DNA of 64,000 bases from Pseudomonadota bacterium (GTDB lineage: Bacteria > Pseudomonadota > Alphaproteobacteria > Acetobacterales > Acetobacteraceae): assembly GCA_019351895.1 (NCBI GenBank), contig JABBOH010000013.1, forward strand, positions 20,258 to 84,257, written 5' to 3'. A model generated the notes under the pieces. It searched no databases. It saw only the letters and a list, made by a program, of their open reading frames with translations, and was not told where the DNA came from. A program made the translations under genes and the position numbers. Below are positions 35,067 to 43,984 of this stretch, in pieces; within the stretch, counting starts at the first letter, position 1; each line of letters opens with the position of its first letter.

Positions 35067-37339
35067 GGGCGTCTCCTCTCCGCGCCGGGCGTCCATCCGC
35101 GCAGAAGCAAGGCGTTGGTGACGACGCTGACGCTGCTGAGCGCCATCGCGGCCCCCGCGATGACCGGGCTGAGGAAGCCCAGCGCCGCGAGCGGAATGCC
35201 GATGAGGTTATAGGCGAAGGCCCAGAAGAGTCCTTGCCGGATCTTGGCGTAGGTGCGCCGCGACACGTCGATGGCGTCCGCGACCAGCGCCGGGTCGCCC
35301 CGCATGAGCGTGATCCCCGCCGTGTGCATCGCGACATCCGTGCCGGTCGCCATCGCGATGCCGATATCGGCGGCGGCCAGGGCAGGGGCGTCGTTGATGC
35401 CGTCGCCGACCATGGCGACGACCGTGCCGTGCTCGTGCAGCTTGGCCACCGCCTCCGCCTTGCCGCCGGGCAGCAGTTCGGCGAAGACCTCGTCGATGCC
35501 GAGGTCCCGGGCGACCGCGTCGGCAGCGCCATGGCCGTCGCCGGTCAGCATCACCGTGCGGATGCCGTGGCGGTGCAACTCCGAGATGGCGCCGCGCGCC
35601 GTCGGCTTGACCGCGTCTGCGAAGGCCAGCAGGCCGAGCACGCCGCTTCGGGGCGTCACTGCCCCGGGCCCCGTTTCAGCCAGCCAGGAGACGGTGTGGC
35701 CCGATGCTTCGAGCGCGCGGGCGCGTTCGTCCATGCCGGCGGAGGGAACAAGCCCCGCCTCGGTCAGCAGCCGCCGGTTGCCCATGAGGAGGCTGCGGCC
35801 CGCAACCTTCCCCGATACGCCGCGGCCCGCGAGCGCGCGGAAATCCGCCACCGGCTCGGGGTTCTCCGCGGCGGCGCCCGCCACCGCACGGCGGCGGACG
35901 GCGGCGGCCAGCGGATGCTCGCTGCCCGCCTGCAGGAGCGCCGCAAGCCGCAGCATCTCGTCGGCATCCGTGCCAGCCGCGGCCATGACATCGGTCACCT
36001 CGGGCCGTCCCTCGGTCAGCGTGCCGGTTTTATCGAAGGCGACCAGCGTGATCGCGTGCGCCCGTTCCAGCGCCTCCGCGTCCTTGATGAGAATCCCGTG
36101 CCGCGCGGCGGCTCCGGTTCCGACCATGATCGCGGTCGGCGTCGCGAGGCCGAGCGCGCAAGGGCAGGCGATGACCATGATCGCGACCGCGTTCAGGATG
36201 GCGACGGTCGCATTGCCGGTCATCGCCCACCAGCCGATGAAGGTCAGCAGCGCGATGCCGAGCACCACCGGCACGAAGACCGCGCTGACCCGGTCCACCA
36301 CCCGCTGGATGGGCGCCTTGGAGGCCTGCGCCCCCTCGACCATGCGGATAATGCGGGCGAGCGCTGTCTCGGCGCCGACGGCCGTCGTCTCCACGACCAG
36401 CCGCCCGTCCGCATCGATTGAGCCGCCGGTCACGGCGTCGCCGACCGTCTTCTCGACCGGCAGGCTCTCGCCGGTCAGCATGGACGCATCGACGCTCCCG
36501 CTGCCCTCGACGATCCGCCCATCGACCGGGATGCGCTCGCCCGGCCGCACGATGACGCGGTCGCCCACGGCGATCTCGGCCAGCGGCACGTCGCGCTCGA
36601 TGCCGTCGCGGGCAAGCCGCGCCGTCTCCGGCCGCAGTCCCGAGAGCGCGCGGATGGCGGAGGCGGTCTGGCCGCGGGCACGTCCCTCCATCCACTTTCC
36701 GAGCAGAACGAAGGTGACGATGAGGGCGGCGCTGTCGAAGTAGAGAACGGGCGCGGGCCCGGGATGGGCGGCCAGCAGCTCATAGAGGCTCAGCCCCCAG
36801 GCGGCCGAGGTGCCGAGCGCCACCAGCAGGTCCATGTTGCCCGAGAGCGCGCGGGCGGCCTTCCAGCCCGAGACGTAGAACCGCCAGCCGAGCCAGAACT
36901 GCACGGGCGTCGCCAGCGCCAGCTCCAGCCAGCCGGGCAGCAGCCGGCCGTCTCCCAGCAGATGCGCGACCATCCCGGCGAGCAGCGGCGCGGACAGCAC
37001 GGCCGCGATGATCACCCGCACGAGGTCGTGCCGGCCACGCTCGGCGGCGGCCTTCGCCTCCTCGCCCGGGGCTTCCTCTGCAACCGGCGTGGCGTTGTAG
37101 CCTGCCGCCCGCACGGCGGCGGCGAGCCGCTCCGCCGTGACCGCTCCGGGCGAGGTGGTCACCCTTGCCCGTTCGGTCGCGAGGTTCACCTCCGCATCGA
37201 GCACGCCGGCCTCCCGCTTCAACGCGCGCTCGACGCGGTTGACGCAGGAGGCGCAGGTCATGCCGGTGATGCTGAGGTCGATCTCGGTGAAATCTGGGCG
37301 GGCGGTGGTTTCGCGGCCGTCGAGCGTGATCGTGTCCAT
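35063..37339 (-). CDS. copA: Cu(I)-translocating P1B-type ATPase CopA
   Basis: 758 residues. One N-terminal heavy-metal domain carries MTCASC (Cys29, Cys32). The transmembrane metal motif CPC is at 392-394 ([12 protein letters not shown]), the phosphorylated Asp436 lies in DKTGT, TGE is at 289-291, and the nucleotide domain has the SEHPLAAA histidine; [11 protein letters not shown] is present near the C-terminus. Single-domain P1B-1 ATPases export cytoplasmic Cu(I) to the periplasm. The gene heads a copA-cueR-MFS operon from a CueR-type promoter at 37366-37396. Confidence 0.96.
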   Translation of the reverse strand: MDTITLDGRETTARPDFTEIDLSITGMTCASCVNRVERALKREAGVLDAEVNLATERARVTTSPGAVTAERLAAAVRAAGYNATPVAEEAPGEEAKAAAERGRHDLVRVIIAAVLSAPLLAGMVAHLLGDGRLLPGWLELALATPVQFWLGWRFYVSGWKAARALSGNMDLLVALGTSAAWGLSLYELLAAHPGPAPVLYFDSAALIVTFVLLGKWMEGRARGQTASAIRALSGLRPETARLARDGIERDVPLAEIAVGDRVIVRPGERIPVDGRIVEGSGSVDASMLTGESLPVEKTVGDAVTGGSIDADGRLVVETTAVGAETALARIIRMVEGAQASKAPIQRVVDRVSAVFVPVVLGIALLTFIGWWAMTGNATVAILNAVAIMVIACPCALGLATPTAIMVGTGAAARHGILIKDAEALERAHAITLVAFDKTGTLTEGRPEVTDVMAAAGTDADEMLRLAALLQAGSEHPLAAAVRRRAVAGAAAENPEPVADFRALAGRGVSGKVAGRSLLMGNRRLLTEAGLVPSAGMDERARALEASGHTVSWLAETGPGAVTPRSGVLGLLAFADAVKPTARGAISELHRHGIRTVMLTGDGHGAADAVARDLGIDEVFAELLPGGKAEAVAKLHEHGTVVAMVGDGINDAPALAAADIGIAMATGTDVAMHTAGITLMRGDPALVADAIDVSRRTYAKIRQGLFWAFAYNLIGIPLAALGFLSPVIAGAAMALSSVSVVTNALLLRGWTPGAERRRP

Positions 37340-37365
37340 GGGGCGTTCTCCAACTCACGCTGCGT

Positions 37366-37396
37366 CAGATGGCGCTTCCCATCGTGGGAAGGTCAA
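37366..37396 (-). promoter_or_regulatory. CueR-type promoter of copA
   Basis: On the minus strand, TTGACC (-35; 37396-37391) is separated by exactly 19 bp from CATCTG (-10; 37371-37366). The spacer carries the dyad CTTCCCA-CGA-TGGGAAG, centred between the two boxes, as in MerR-family metal promoters. Its end lies 27 bp before the copA start codon. Confidence 0.75.
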
Positions 37397-37472
37397 GGAG
37401 GACCGTTCGGCCCCTGCGCATGCCAGGGAGGGGGCAAACGCGACCCAAGGGCAAAACCTTGGCCGGAGGCGG

Positions 37473-37503
37473 TTGACCTTCCCATGTGGGAACACCCACC
37501 TCC
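37473..37503 (+). promoter_or_regulatory. CueR-type promoter of the DUF4396-copZ unit
   Basis: TTGACC at 37473-37478 is followed by a 19-bp spacer containing the perfect palindrome TTCCCA-TG-TGGGAA (37479-37492) and a weak -10 (ACCTCC, 37498-37503). It mirrors the copA promoter on the other strand, 77 bp away, and lies 28 bp before the DUF4396 start. Confidence 0.65.
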
Positions 37504-37530
37504 CGGCCGTTCCGGAAACGCCGATGACGG

Positions 37531-38274
37531 ATGCGACTGATGATACCAGCCTGGCTCCACGATCTGTCGATCGCCTACCTCGTGCTCGGCGGCATCTGCG
37601 CCGTCGTGATCGCGGTGGACGAGGCGCGTGATCCCCAGCACATGGGGATCATGAACGTCGTGTGGCCGGCGACCGCGCTCTTCGGGACGGTTCTCGTCGT
37701 TCGGCAATATTACGCATACGGTCGCCTTGCGACGCATGCGAAGATGCATGCGGCGATGGAGCGGGGCGAGGCACCGCCGAGCCAGACGCAGACGCCGTTT
37801 CCGATGAAGGTGGCCAATGGCGCGCTTCATTGCGGCAGCGGCTGCACGCTCGGGGACATCTGCGCCGAGTGGCTGGTCTTCGCGGTGCCGGCGATCGCCG
37901 TCGCCTTCGGCTGGCATGGCATCTTCGGAGACCGCATCTTCGCGGTCTGGATCGTCGACTACCTGTTCGCCTACGCCTTCGGCGTCGTGTTCCAGTATTT
38001 CACGATCGCACCGATGCGCGGGCTGTCCCTCGGCCCTGGCATCGTCGCCGCCATCAAGGCCGACACGCTGTCGCTCACCGCTTGGCAGGTCGGCATGTAC
38101 GGTTTCATGGCGATCGCCTACTTCGCCATCTTCCGCGCGGGGCTCGGCGTGACGCTCAAGACCGACACGCCCGAGTTCTGGTTCATGATGCAGATCGCCA
38201 TGATGTGCGGCTTCGCCACCGCCTATCCGATGAACTGGTGGCTGATCCGGATCGGCATCAAGGAAACGATGTAG
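37531..38274 (+). CDS. DUF4396-domain membrane protein in the copper island
   Basis: 247 residues with about six hydrophobic helices. The central signature HCGSGCTLGDICAEW (about residues 99-113) with its adjacent Cys/His residues is the hallmark of DUF4396. The N-terminal helices (IPAWLHDLSIAYLVLGGICAVVIAVDE) and C-terminal PMNWWLIRIGIKE motif complete the family pattern. Function is unknown; the CueR-type promoter and downstream copZ imply a part in copper export, sensing or copper-dependent membrane chemistry. The start ATG 37531 is used; ATG 37540 is also plausible. It is followed by copZ after 42 bp. Confidence 0.85.
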   Translation: MRLMIPAWLHDLSIAYLVLGGICAVVIAVDEARDPQHMGIMNVVWPATALFGTVLVVRQYYAYGRLATHAKMHAAMERGEAPPSQTQTPFPMKVANGALHCGSGCTLGDICAEWLVFAVPAIAVAFGWHGIFGDRIFAVWIVDYLFAYAFGVVFQYFTIAPMRGLSLGPGIVAAIKADTLSLTAWQVGMYGFMAIAYFAIFRAGLGVTLKTDTPEFWFMMQIAMMCGFATAYPMNWWLIRIGIKETM

Positions 38275-38316
38275 TCCCGGCCTACGGGGCTCGCAATCTC
38301 AACGATGGAGAGAAAG

Positions 38317-38517
38317 ATGACGCTTCAACTCAAGGTCGACGGCATGACCTGCGCCCATTGCGTGCGCGCGGTCACGGACGTGGTCCATGCCGTAGCGCCG
38401 CAGGCGGCTGTCGCCGTCGATCTGAAGCACGGCCTCGTGACGGTGGAGAGCGCCGCTGCCATCTCGACCCCGGCAATCCGTCAGGCGATCGAGGAGGAGG
38501 GCTACAAGGTTCGTTAG
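38317..38517 (+). CDS. copZ: CopZ-like copper chaperone (heavy-metal-associated domain)
   Basis: 66 residues forming one HMA domain: metal motif MTCAHC (with His between the cysteines, as in CopZ-type chaperones), and the ferredoxin-like pattern VDGMTCAHCVRAVTDVV...AAVAVDLKHGLVTVES...AIRQAIEEEGYKV. It should pass Cu(I) to CopA in the cytoplasm. The start ATG 38317 has GGAGAG four bases upstream; ATG 38305 is rejected because it precedes that site. It lies downstream of DUF4396, and its stop overlaps the ssuB-like stop by four bases on the opposite strand. Confidence 0.93.
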   Translation: MTLQLKVDGMTCAHCVRAVTDVVHAVAPQAAVAVDLKHGLVTVESAAAISTPAIRQAIEEEGYKVR

Positions 38518-39287
38518 CCGCCGCCGTCCAGCCCGTTCTCATCGATGCCGAGCGTGCCCAGCAGCTGCTGCCGCAGGCGGATGAACTCCGGGTCGCCATG
38601 ATGGCGCGGGCGATCGAGCGGGATCGCCACATCCGCCCCGATGCGGCCGTCGATCAGCACCACCGCTCGGTCCGCCAGCAGCAGCGCCTCGTCCACGTCA
38701 TGCGTCACGAGCAGAACCGTCAGGTCGTGCATCTGCCAGAGCTTGCCGACCAGCGCCTGCATGCGCAGCCGCGTCAGCGCGTCGAGTGCGGCGAAGGGCT
38801 CGTCGAGCAGCATGAGCTTGGGCTCGCGGACCAGCGCGCGCGCCAATGCCACGCGCTGCGCCTCGCCGCCCGAGAGGGTCAGGGGCCACGCATCCAGCCG
38901 ATGGGAAAGGCCGAGTTCGGACAGCGCCGCGCTCGCCCGCGCGCGCGCGTCGCCGCGACGCAGCCCGAGCGACACGTTGCGCCACACCTTTTTCCAGGGG
39001 AGCAAACGCGGCTCCTGAAAGACGACGGCGCGGCGATCGGGCACCGACACCGTGCCGGCGGGCGCGGTGTCGAGCCCCGCCAGCGTGCGAAGCAGCGTCG
39101 ACTTGCCCGAGCCCGACCGGCCGAGAAGTGCTGTGAAGCTCCCGGCTTCGAGTTCGAGATCGAGGTCGTCCAGGATATTCGGCCCGCCGAAGGAGCGGGT
39201 GAGGCCGCGAATGCTGACGGCCGCCTCGCCCCGCGTGACGCGCGGCTCGTCCAGGACCGGTGTATGGCTTTGCAGCGCGGTCATCAT
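38514..39287 (-). CDS. ssuB: ABC transporter ATPase, sulfonate/taurine type
   Basis: 257 residues with a complete NBD: Walker A GRSGSGKST, Q-loop VVFQEPRLLPWKKVWRNV, signature LSGGEAQRVALARAL, Walker B LMLLDEP, H-loop THD. The sequence around VFQEPRLLPW is typical of SsuB/TauB. It couples ATP hydrolysis to import of organic sulfonates (or other small anions) with the permease and binding protein encoded upstream and divergently. The start ATG 39287 overlaps the permease stop (ATGA); a second ATG follows immediately. Confidence 0.9.
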   Translation of the reverse strand: MMTALQSHTPVLDEPRVTRGEAAVSIRGLTRSFGGPNILDDLDLELEAGSFTALLGRSGSGKSTLLRTLAGLDTAPAGTVSVPDRRAVVFQEPRLLPWKKVWRNVSLGLRRGDARARASAALSELGLSHRLDAWPLTLSGGEAQRVALARALVREPKLMLLDEPFAALDALTRLRMQALVGKLWQMHDLTVLLVTHDVDEALLLADRAVVLIDGRIGADVAIPLDRPRHHGDPEFIRLRQQLLGTLGIDENGLDGGG

Positions 39288-40132
39288 GCGGCCCTCCGGT
39301 TCGGCTGCTGGGCGTCGGTGAAGGTCGGCCTCCAGGCGAGCGCTCGGCGCTCGATGGCGCGGACCATCTGGTCCGTGGTCAGGCCGAGGATCGCGTAGAT
39401 GATGAGGCCCACGAAGATCACATCGGTCTCAAGGAAGTCGCGCGCGTTCATCACCAGATAGCCGATGCCGCTATTGGCGTTGACCTGCTCGGCCACCACG
39501 AGCGTCAGCCAGGCGATGCCGACGGCGTAGCGCAGCCCGACCAGGAAGGACGGCAGCGCGCCCGGCAGGATGACGTTCCAGATGATCTCGGCGCGGGTGA
39601 GGTCGAGCGTCGTCGCAGCCTCGATCACCTTGCGGTCGACCGCGCGGATGCCGGCGAACAGATTGAGATAGACCGGAAACACGCTGCCGAGCGCGATCAG
39701 CGCGATCTTCGGCGTCTCGCCGATGCCGAACCACAGGATGAAGAGCGGGATGAGCGCCAGATGAGGCAGCGTCCGCACCATCTGCAACGTCGAGTCGACG
39801 GTGTTCTCGCCGAAGCGCGACAGGCCGGCGAACAGTCCGAAGGCGATGCCGAGGAACACCCCGATGCCGAGCCCGACGGCGACCCGCACGAGCGAAATCC
39901 AGAGATTGCCCAGCAGCTGTCCGGTGACGAGCAGCTGCCAGAACGCCTCGGCGACGCGGATGGGCGACGGCATCAGCCGGGCGTTGATCCAGCCGAAGGA
40001 ATCCAGCGCCTGCCAGACCACGAGGATCAGCACGGGGACTAGGAAGCGATGGGCGCCGTCGAACGCCTTGCTGACGGCCCGGGAGGGCGCGCGAGCGACG
40101 GACCGTTCAACGGTCAGAGTGGCGCTGGCCAT
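39284..40132 (-). CDS. ssuC: ABC transporter permease, sulfonate/taurine type
   Basis: 282 residues, about six helices, with the permease EAA-loop motif EAATTLDLTRAEIIWNVILPGALPSFLVGLRYAVGIAWL. The N-terminal helix FLVPVLILVVWQALDSFGWI and the MPSPIRVAEAFW motif are characteristic of SsuC/TauC proteins. ATG 40132 is used, with GGGAG seven bases upstream; the frame extending to 40384 is rejected. The ssuC-ssuB pair runs opposite to the ssuA-like gene from a shared 157-bp spacer. Confidence 0.9.
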   Translation of the reverse strand: MASATLTVERSVARAPSRAVSKAFDGAHRFLVPVLILVVWQALDSFGWINARLMPSPIRVAEAFWQLLVTGQLLGNLWISLVRVAVGLGIGVFLGIAFGLFAGLSRFGENTVDSTLQMVRTLPHLALIPLFILWFGIGETPKIALIALGSVFPVYLNLFAGIRAVDRKVIEAATTLDLTRAEIIWNVILPGALPSFLVGLRYAVGIAWLTLVVAEQVNANSGIGYLVMNARDFLETDVIFVGLIIYAILGLTTDQMVRAIERRALAWRPTFTDAQQPNRRAA

Positions 40133-40289
40133 AGACAAACTCCCATGACGAAACCGTGTCCGTGCTGCGTGGAACAAAAATATACACGATTGACGCCGAT
40201 GATATAGTTCAAATACCACTCGGGTAAAGCGGGTGAGGCATGAATCCCCGTTCCACGGCCATGAGATGGCCCAGATCAGGAAGATCACG

Positions 40290-41231
40290 ATGATCAGACG
40301 GCGATCCCTTCTCGCGGCGGCGCCGGCCTTGGCGGTCGCCGGTTCATTCGCGGCGAGGCCCGCCCTGGCATCAGGCGGGACCATCCATATCGGCTACCAG
40401 AAATACGGCACGCTGCTGCTGCTCAAGGCGGCCGGCACCCTGGACAAGACGCTTGCGCCCCTCGGTTTCACCGTCGCCTGGAGTGAATTCCTGTCCGGGC
40501 CGCCGCTGCTCGAGGCCCTGAATGCGGGCGCCATCGATCTCGGGATCGTCGGCGAAACCCCACCCGTCTTCGCGCAAGCGGCGGGAACGCCCTTCGTCTA
40601 TGTGGCGGCCGATCCGCCCGCACCGAAGGGCGAGGGCATCGTGCTGCCGGCCGGCAGCGCCATCCGCAGCGTGGTAGAGTTGCGCGGCAAGCGCGTCATC
40701 ACCACCAAGGGCTCCAACGCGAACTACCTGCTGGTGGCGGCACTGGCGAAGGCGGGGCTGCGACCGCATGACGTGGACATCGGCTACTTAGCGCCGCCGG
40801 ATGCCTTCGCCGCCTTCCGCACCGGCGGCGTCGACGCCTGGTGCTGCTGGGATCCGCTATTCGCGGCGGCGGAGATGACGGGCGGCCGGCTGCTGACGGA
40901 CGCCACCGGCATCGCGCCGAACCACCAGTTCTTCCTGGCGCGCGATGCCTTCGCCAAGGCGCATGCGCCCGTCGTCCACGCGGTCCTTGCCGCCATCGCG
41001 GCCACCGAGAAGACCGTCCAGGCCAACCCCGGCGCCGCAGCAGCGGCCATCGGGCCCGCGACCGGCATCCCGCTGCCGGTGCTGAAGATCGCCCTGCCGC
41101 GGATGGGCTACGGGGTCGGGCCGATGACCCCGGCGATCTTCGCGGAGCAGCAGCAGATCGCCGACACCTTCTACAAGCTCGGCCTGATCCCGAAGCGGAT
41201 CGTCGTCACCGAGAAGGCGTGGCAGAGCTAG
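40290..41231 (+). CDS. ssuA: ABC transporter substrate-binding protein, aliphatic sulfonate type
   Basis: 313 residues. A signal peptide with a twin-arginine-like RRRSLLAAAPALAVAGSF (possibly Tat, else Sec) precedes a periplasmic binding protein of the SsuA family (IHIGYQKYGTLLLLKAAGTLDKTLAPLGF..., EALNAGAIDLGIVGETPP). Family members bind alkanesulfonates or taurine, although some bind nitrate or other anions; the ligand here cannot be read from sequence. The start ATG 40290 has AGGAAG upstream. It is divergent from ssuCB, and its stop lies nine bp from the convergent aminopeptidase. Confidence 0.9.
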   Translation: MIRRRSLLAAAPALAVAGSFAARPALASGGTIHIGYQKYGTLLLLKAAGTLDKTLAPLGFTVAWSEFLSGPPLLEALNAGAIDLGIVGETPPVFAQAAGTPFVYVAADPPAPKGEGIVLPAGSAIRSVVELRGKRVITTKGSNANYLLVAALAKAGLRPHDVDIGYLAPPDAFAAFRTGGVDAWCCWDPLFAAAEMTGGRLLTDATGIAPNHQFFLARDAFAKAHAPVVHAVLAAIAATEKTVQANPGAAAAAIGPATGIPLPVLKIALPRMGYGVGPMTPAIFAEQQQIADTFYKLGLIPKRIVVTEKAWQS

Positions 41232-41240
41232 GCAGCGCCC

Positions 41241-42470
41241 TCAGATCACCCATTCCCCGCCGCGCATCAGGGCCTCCGCCGTTCCGGCGGCGGACAGCCC
41301 GTCCACGTCCACCTCGCCCGAGCCGATCATCCAGTCGATATGGATGAGGCTGCGGTTGGCGCCGGCGGTGACGAGGGCTTCCTCGCTCAGCCCCTCGAAG
41401 CCCTGGATGCATTTGTTGTAGGCCTGCCCAAGGGCGATGTGGCTCGCCGCGTTCTCGTCGAACAGAGTGTTGTAGAACAGGATGCCGCTCTTCGAGATCG
41501 GGGACGAGTTCGGCACCAGCGCGACCTCCCCCAGCCGTGCGGCACCCGCATCGGTTTCCAGCACCTTGCGCAGCACCATCTCGCCGGTGCGCGCCTTCGC
41601 CTCCACGATGCGTCCGGCCTCGAAGCGGACGGCGATCCCCTCGATCAGCGTGCCCTGGTAGGAGAGCGGCTTGGTGCTGGTCACATGGCCCTCGACGCGA
41701 TGGGAATGCGGCGTCGTGAAAACCTCCTCGGTCGGGATGTTCGGGTTGCAGATCACGCCGTTGCGCGCGGTCTCGGAGCCGCCCGCCCATTCGTGCCCGT
41801 CGGCGAGGCCGACGGTGAGGTCGGTGCCCGGCCCGCGGAAGTGCAGCGCCGCATAGCGCCGCTCGTTGAGGAAGGTCTTGCGGCTGTGCAGCCGGTCGTT
41901 ATGGGCGTTCCAGGCTGCCACGGGATCGGCCTCGTCGATGCGGGAGGCGGCGAAGATCGCCTCCCAGAGCTTGGCCGTGGCGGTATCGAGCGGCACGTCG
42001 GGAAAGACCATCTTCGCCCAGGCGGGGCTCGCGAAGGACAGGATGCTCCAGTTGATGTGGAAGTCCACGATGTGCTGCAGCGCGGGCTGGTAGGCCTTCG
42101 AGCGCGCGCGGTTGGCGCGGCTGACCTTTTCCGGATCCTGGGCGGCCAGCAGGGCCGGGTCCTCGCCCGCGATCGCGAGCCGCGCCGCGCCGTTCGCATA
42201 GGCTTTTGCCATGCCCTCGAACAGCCAGGCGGGCGCGGTGTCGAAGCTCTCCGGCGCGCCAAGCTCGAACCGGGCGAGGGTGCTCTGGTCGTCGCCGTAG
42301 AAGGCCGTCACGAGCGACGCCCCGGCCTTGTAGGCGTGGCGGGTGATGCGGCGGGCGAGCGGCAGCGCCTCGATCGGCGCGGTCATCACCACTTCCTGGC
42401 CCGCGCGTAGGCCGAGGCCCACCTTGACCGCGACTTCGGCCAGACGGTCGAGTTTGGTTTCGAAGTCCAT
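41241..42470 (-). CDS. Aminopeptidase of the M29 (thermophilic aminopeptidase) family
   Basis: A 409-residue cytoplasmic metallo-aminopeptidase of family M29 (AmpS/AmpT/PepS). Family features seen: the N-terminal GLRAGQEVVMTAPIEALPLARRI, the central NIPTEEVFTTPHSHRVEG (Glu metal ligands, His), and the C-terminal HIALGQAYNKC and IHIDWMIGSGEVDVDG (His and Asp ligands). Length and motif order are normal. It cleaves N-terminal residues from peptides, with broad specificity. It stands alone, convergent with ssuA and divergent from the N-formylglutamate amidohydrolase gene. Confidence 0.93.
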   Translation of the reverse strand: MDFETKLDRLAEVAVKVGLGLRAGQEVVMTAPIEALPLARRITRHAYKAGASLVTAFYGDDQSTLARFELGAPESFDTAPAWLFEGMAKAYANGAARLAIAGEDPALLAAQDPEKVSRANRARSKAYQPALQHIVDFHINWSILSFASPAWAKMVFPDVPLDTATAKLWEAIFAASRIDEADPVAAWNAHNDRLHSRKTFLNERRYAALHFRGPGTDLTVGLADGHEWAGGSETARNGVICNPNIPTEEVFTTPHSHRVEGHVTSTKPLSYQGTLIEGIAVRFEAGRIVEAKARTGEMVLRKVLETDAGAARLGEVALVPNSSPISKSGILFYNTLFDENAASHIALGQAYNKCIQGFEGLSEEALVTAGANRSLIHIDWMIGSGEVDVDGLSAAGTAEALMRGGEWVI

Positions 42471-42648
42471 CGGCGGTTCCCTCGTGCTGTCGCCCGTTCT
42501 GTCGCCCGTGACTCAGAACCAAAAGCCGGTTCGGTCAAGCCGCTTTCCCGAGATGCCAGTGCCATTTTCGGGTGCTGACGCGGCGGGACGCGCGGTTCGC
42601 GGCCGGAGAGGGCATGACGCGTCAGTGGCGCCGGGGTATGCTCGCCCG

Positions 42649-43434
42649 ATGAACCGCACGAGCCTGCTGTCCGAGGATGAACCCGCGCCGGTGGCGATCG
42701 ACCATCCGGAGGGATCGTCCGACCTCTTCCTGGTCTGTGACCATGCCGGGCGGCGCATGCCGAAGCGCCTCGGCCAGCTGGGCGTTGCGGACGCCGAAAT
42801 GGATCGTCACATCGCCTATGACATCGGCGCCTCAGCCGTCGCCGTGCAAATGGCCGACGCGCTCGATGCGACCCTCATCCGCCAGCTCTATTCGCGCCTC
42901 GTGATCGACTGCAACCGGGACCCTTCGGTGCCGAGTTCGATCCCCGAGATCAGCGAGGTCACGGCGATCCCCGGCAATGTCGGGCTCACCGAGCCGGAGC
43001 GCGCGGCGCGGCGGACGGAGATTTTCCAGCCCTATCACGACGCCATCGCGGCGGCGCTCGACAGGCGGGCGGCCAGCCGCCAACCGACGGCCCTGATCGC
43101 GGTCCACAGCTTCACCCCGGTCTACAAGGGCGAGGCGCGGCCCTGGCATGCCGGCGTGCTCTACAACCGCGACGCCCGGCTGTCGCTGATCCTCAAGCGG
43201 CTGCTGGAGGCCGAGGGTGATTTCGTGATCGGCGACAACCAGCCGTATTTCGTGAGCGACCTCACGGATTACACGATCCCCGTCCATGCCGAGCGGCGGG
43301 GCCTGCCTTATCTGGAGTTGGAGATCCGGCAGGATCTGATCGCGAGCCCGGCGGGGCAGGCGGAATGGGCCGAGCGGCTGACGCGGTTGCTGCCCCAGGT
43401 CTGGGCCGAGTTCCGGGCCGCTTCCTTGTCTTAG
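42649..43434 (+). CDS. N-formylglutamate amidohydrolase family protein
   Basis: 261 residues matching the FGase family: a start region SDLFLVCDHAGRRMPKRLGQLG, then DIGA, SRLVIDCNRDPSVPSSIPE, AVHSFTPVYKGEARPWHAGVLYN (metal-binding Glu/His region) and GLPYLELEIRQDLI. Classical members (HutG) hydrolyse N-formyl-L-glutamate in histidine catabolism, but this type is widespread outside hut operons and no other hut gene is near, so the substrate may differ. The start ATG 42649 is chosen because the upstream frame (from 42343) is Arg/Ser-rich and overlaps the aminopeptidase gene on the other strand. Confidence 0.85.
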   Translation: MNRTSLLSEDEPAPVAIDHPEGSSDLFLVCDHAGRRMPKRLGQLGVADAEMDRHIAYDIGASAVAVQMADALDATLIRQLYSRLVIDCNRDPSVPSSIPEISEVTAIPGNVGLTEPERAARRTEIFQPYHDAIAAALDRRAASRQPTALIAVHSFTPVYKGEARPWHAGVLYNRDARLSLILKRLLEAEGDFVIGDNQPYFVSDLTDYTIPVHAERRGLPYLELEIRQDLIASPAGQAEWAERLTRLLPQVWAEFRAASLS

Positions 43435-43495
43435 CGGCGCCAACTTGCACGATGGCCGGCAGCCGAGATCCTGGTCCAGGCGCGATCGATGCGGG

Positions 43496-43984
43496 TCATC
43501 CGGCGCCGCCGTCGGAGGCGCGACGGGCATAGGGCGTACCGTCCCGCTTTGTGTGGCCAACCGGGCTATCGTCGATGATCATCATGTCGATGTCCGAGTA
43601 GTAGCAACCGTCGCCGGGATGCCGCGTGCCCACCTCGAGGATCAGTGCTTCCGACGTGCCTCGGTTCTGTAAGTGATGCCCGTCCGGAATGCCTGCCTTG
43701 AAGCCCGCCGCGTCACCTGCGCGCAGCGTTTCCTCACCGGCATCTGTCACCAGAACGACCTCCCCGCTTACGACATATACGAACTCGTCGCTTGCGATCT
43801 GCCAATGTCGCTGGCTTGACCAGGCTCCGGGCGGGAGGCGGAGGAGGTTGACGCCGAACTGGCTCAGACCCGCGGCGTCGCCAAGGCGCTTCCGCTCGAC
43901 ATCGCGACAGGGAACATCGAATGGCGGCGGGTAATCGCTGCCGCGCTCGACGTGGATGACGGCAAGATCGAGTTTTTGGTTCAC
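43496..43984 (-). CDS. Cupin-domain protein
   Basis: 162 residues. The double-stranded beta-helix motifs are visible at about 55-105: SSQRHWQIASDEFVYVVSGEVVLVTDAGEETLRAGDAAGFKAGIPDGHHLQN, with metal-binding residues His (RHW), Glu (DEF) and His (DGHH). The tail (CYYSDIDMMIIDDSPVGHTKRDGTPY) recurs in this cupin subfamily. Possible roles are dioxygenase, isomerase or sugar-binding; none can be chosen from sequence. The gene is convergent with the FGase-type gene (61-bp gap). Confidence 0.85.
   Translation of the reverse strand: MNQKLDLAVIHVERGSDYPPPFDVPCRDVERKRLGDAAGLSQFGVNLLRLPPGAWSSQRHWQIASDEFVYVVSGEVVLVTDAGEETLRAGDAAGFKAGIPDGHHLQNRGTSEALILEVGTRHPGDGCYYSDIDMMIIDDSPVGHTKRDGTPYARRASDGGAG

Noticed and set aside
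33355..35532. Apparent 725-codon minus-strand frame joining MFS with upstream sequence
   Set aside because: The N-terminal part reads through cueR and copA in a different phase. The true MFS starts at 34593 with an ATGA overlap to cueR, so there is no fusion.
40181..40210. TTGACG followed by TATAGT upstream of ssuA
   Set aside because: The two boxes are only seven bases apart, so they cannot be a sigma-70 -35/-10 pair.
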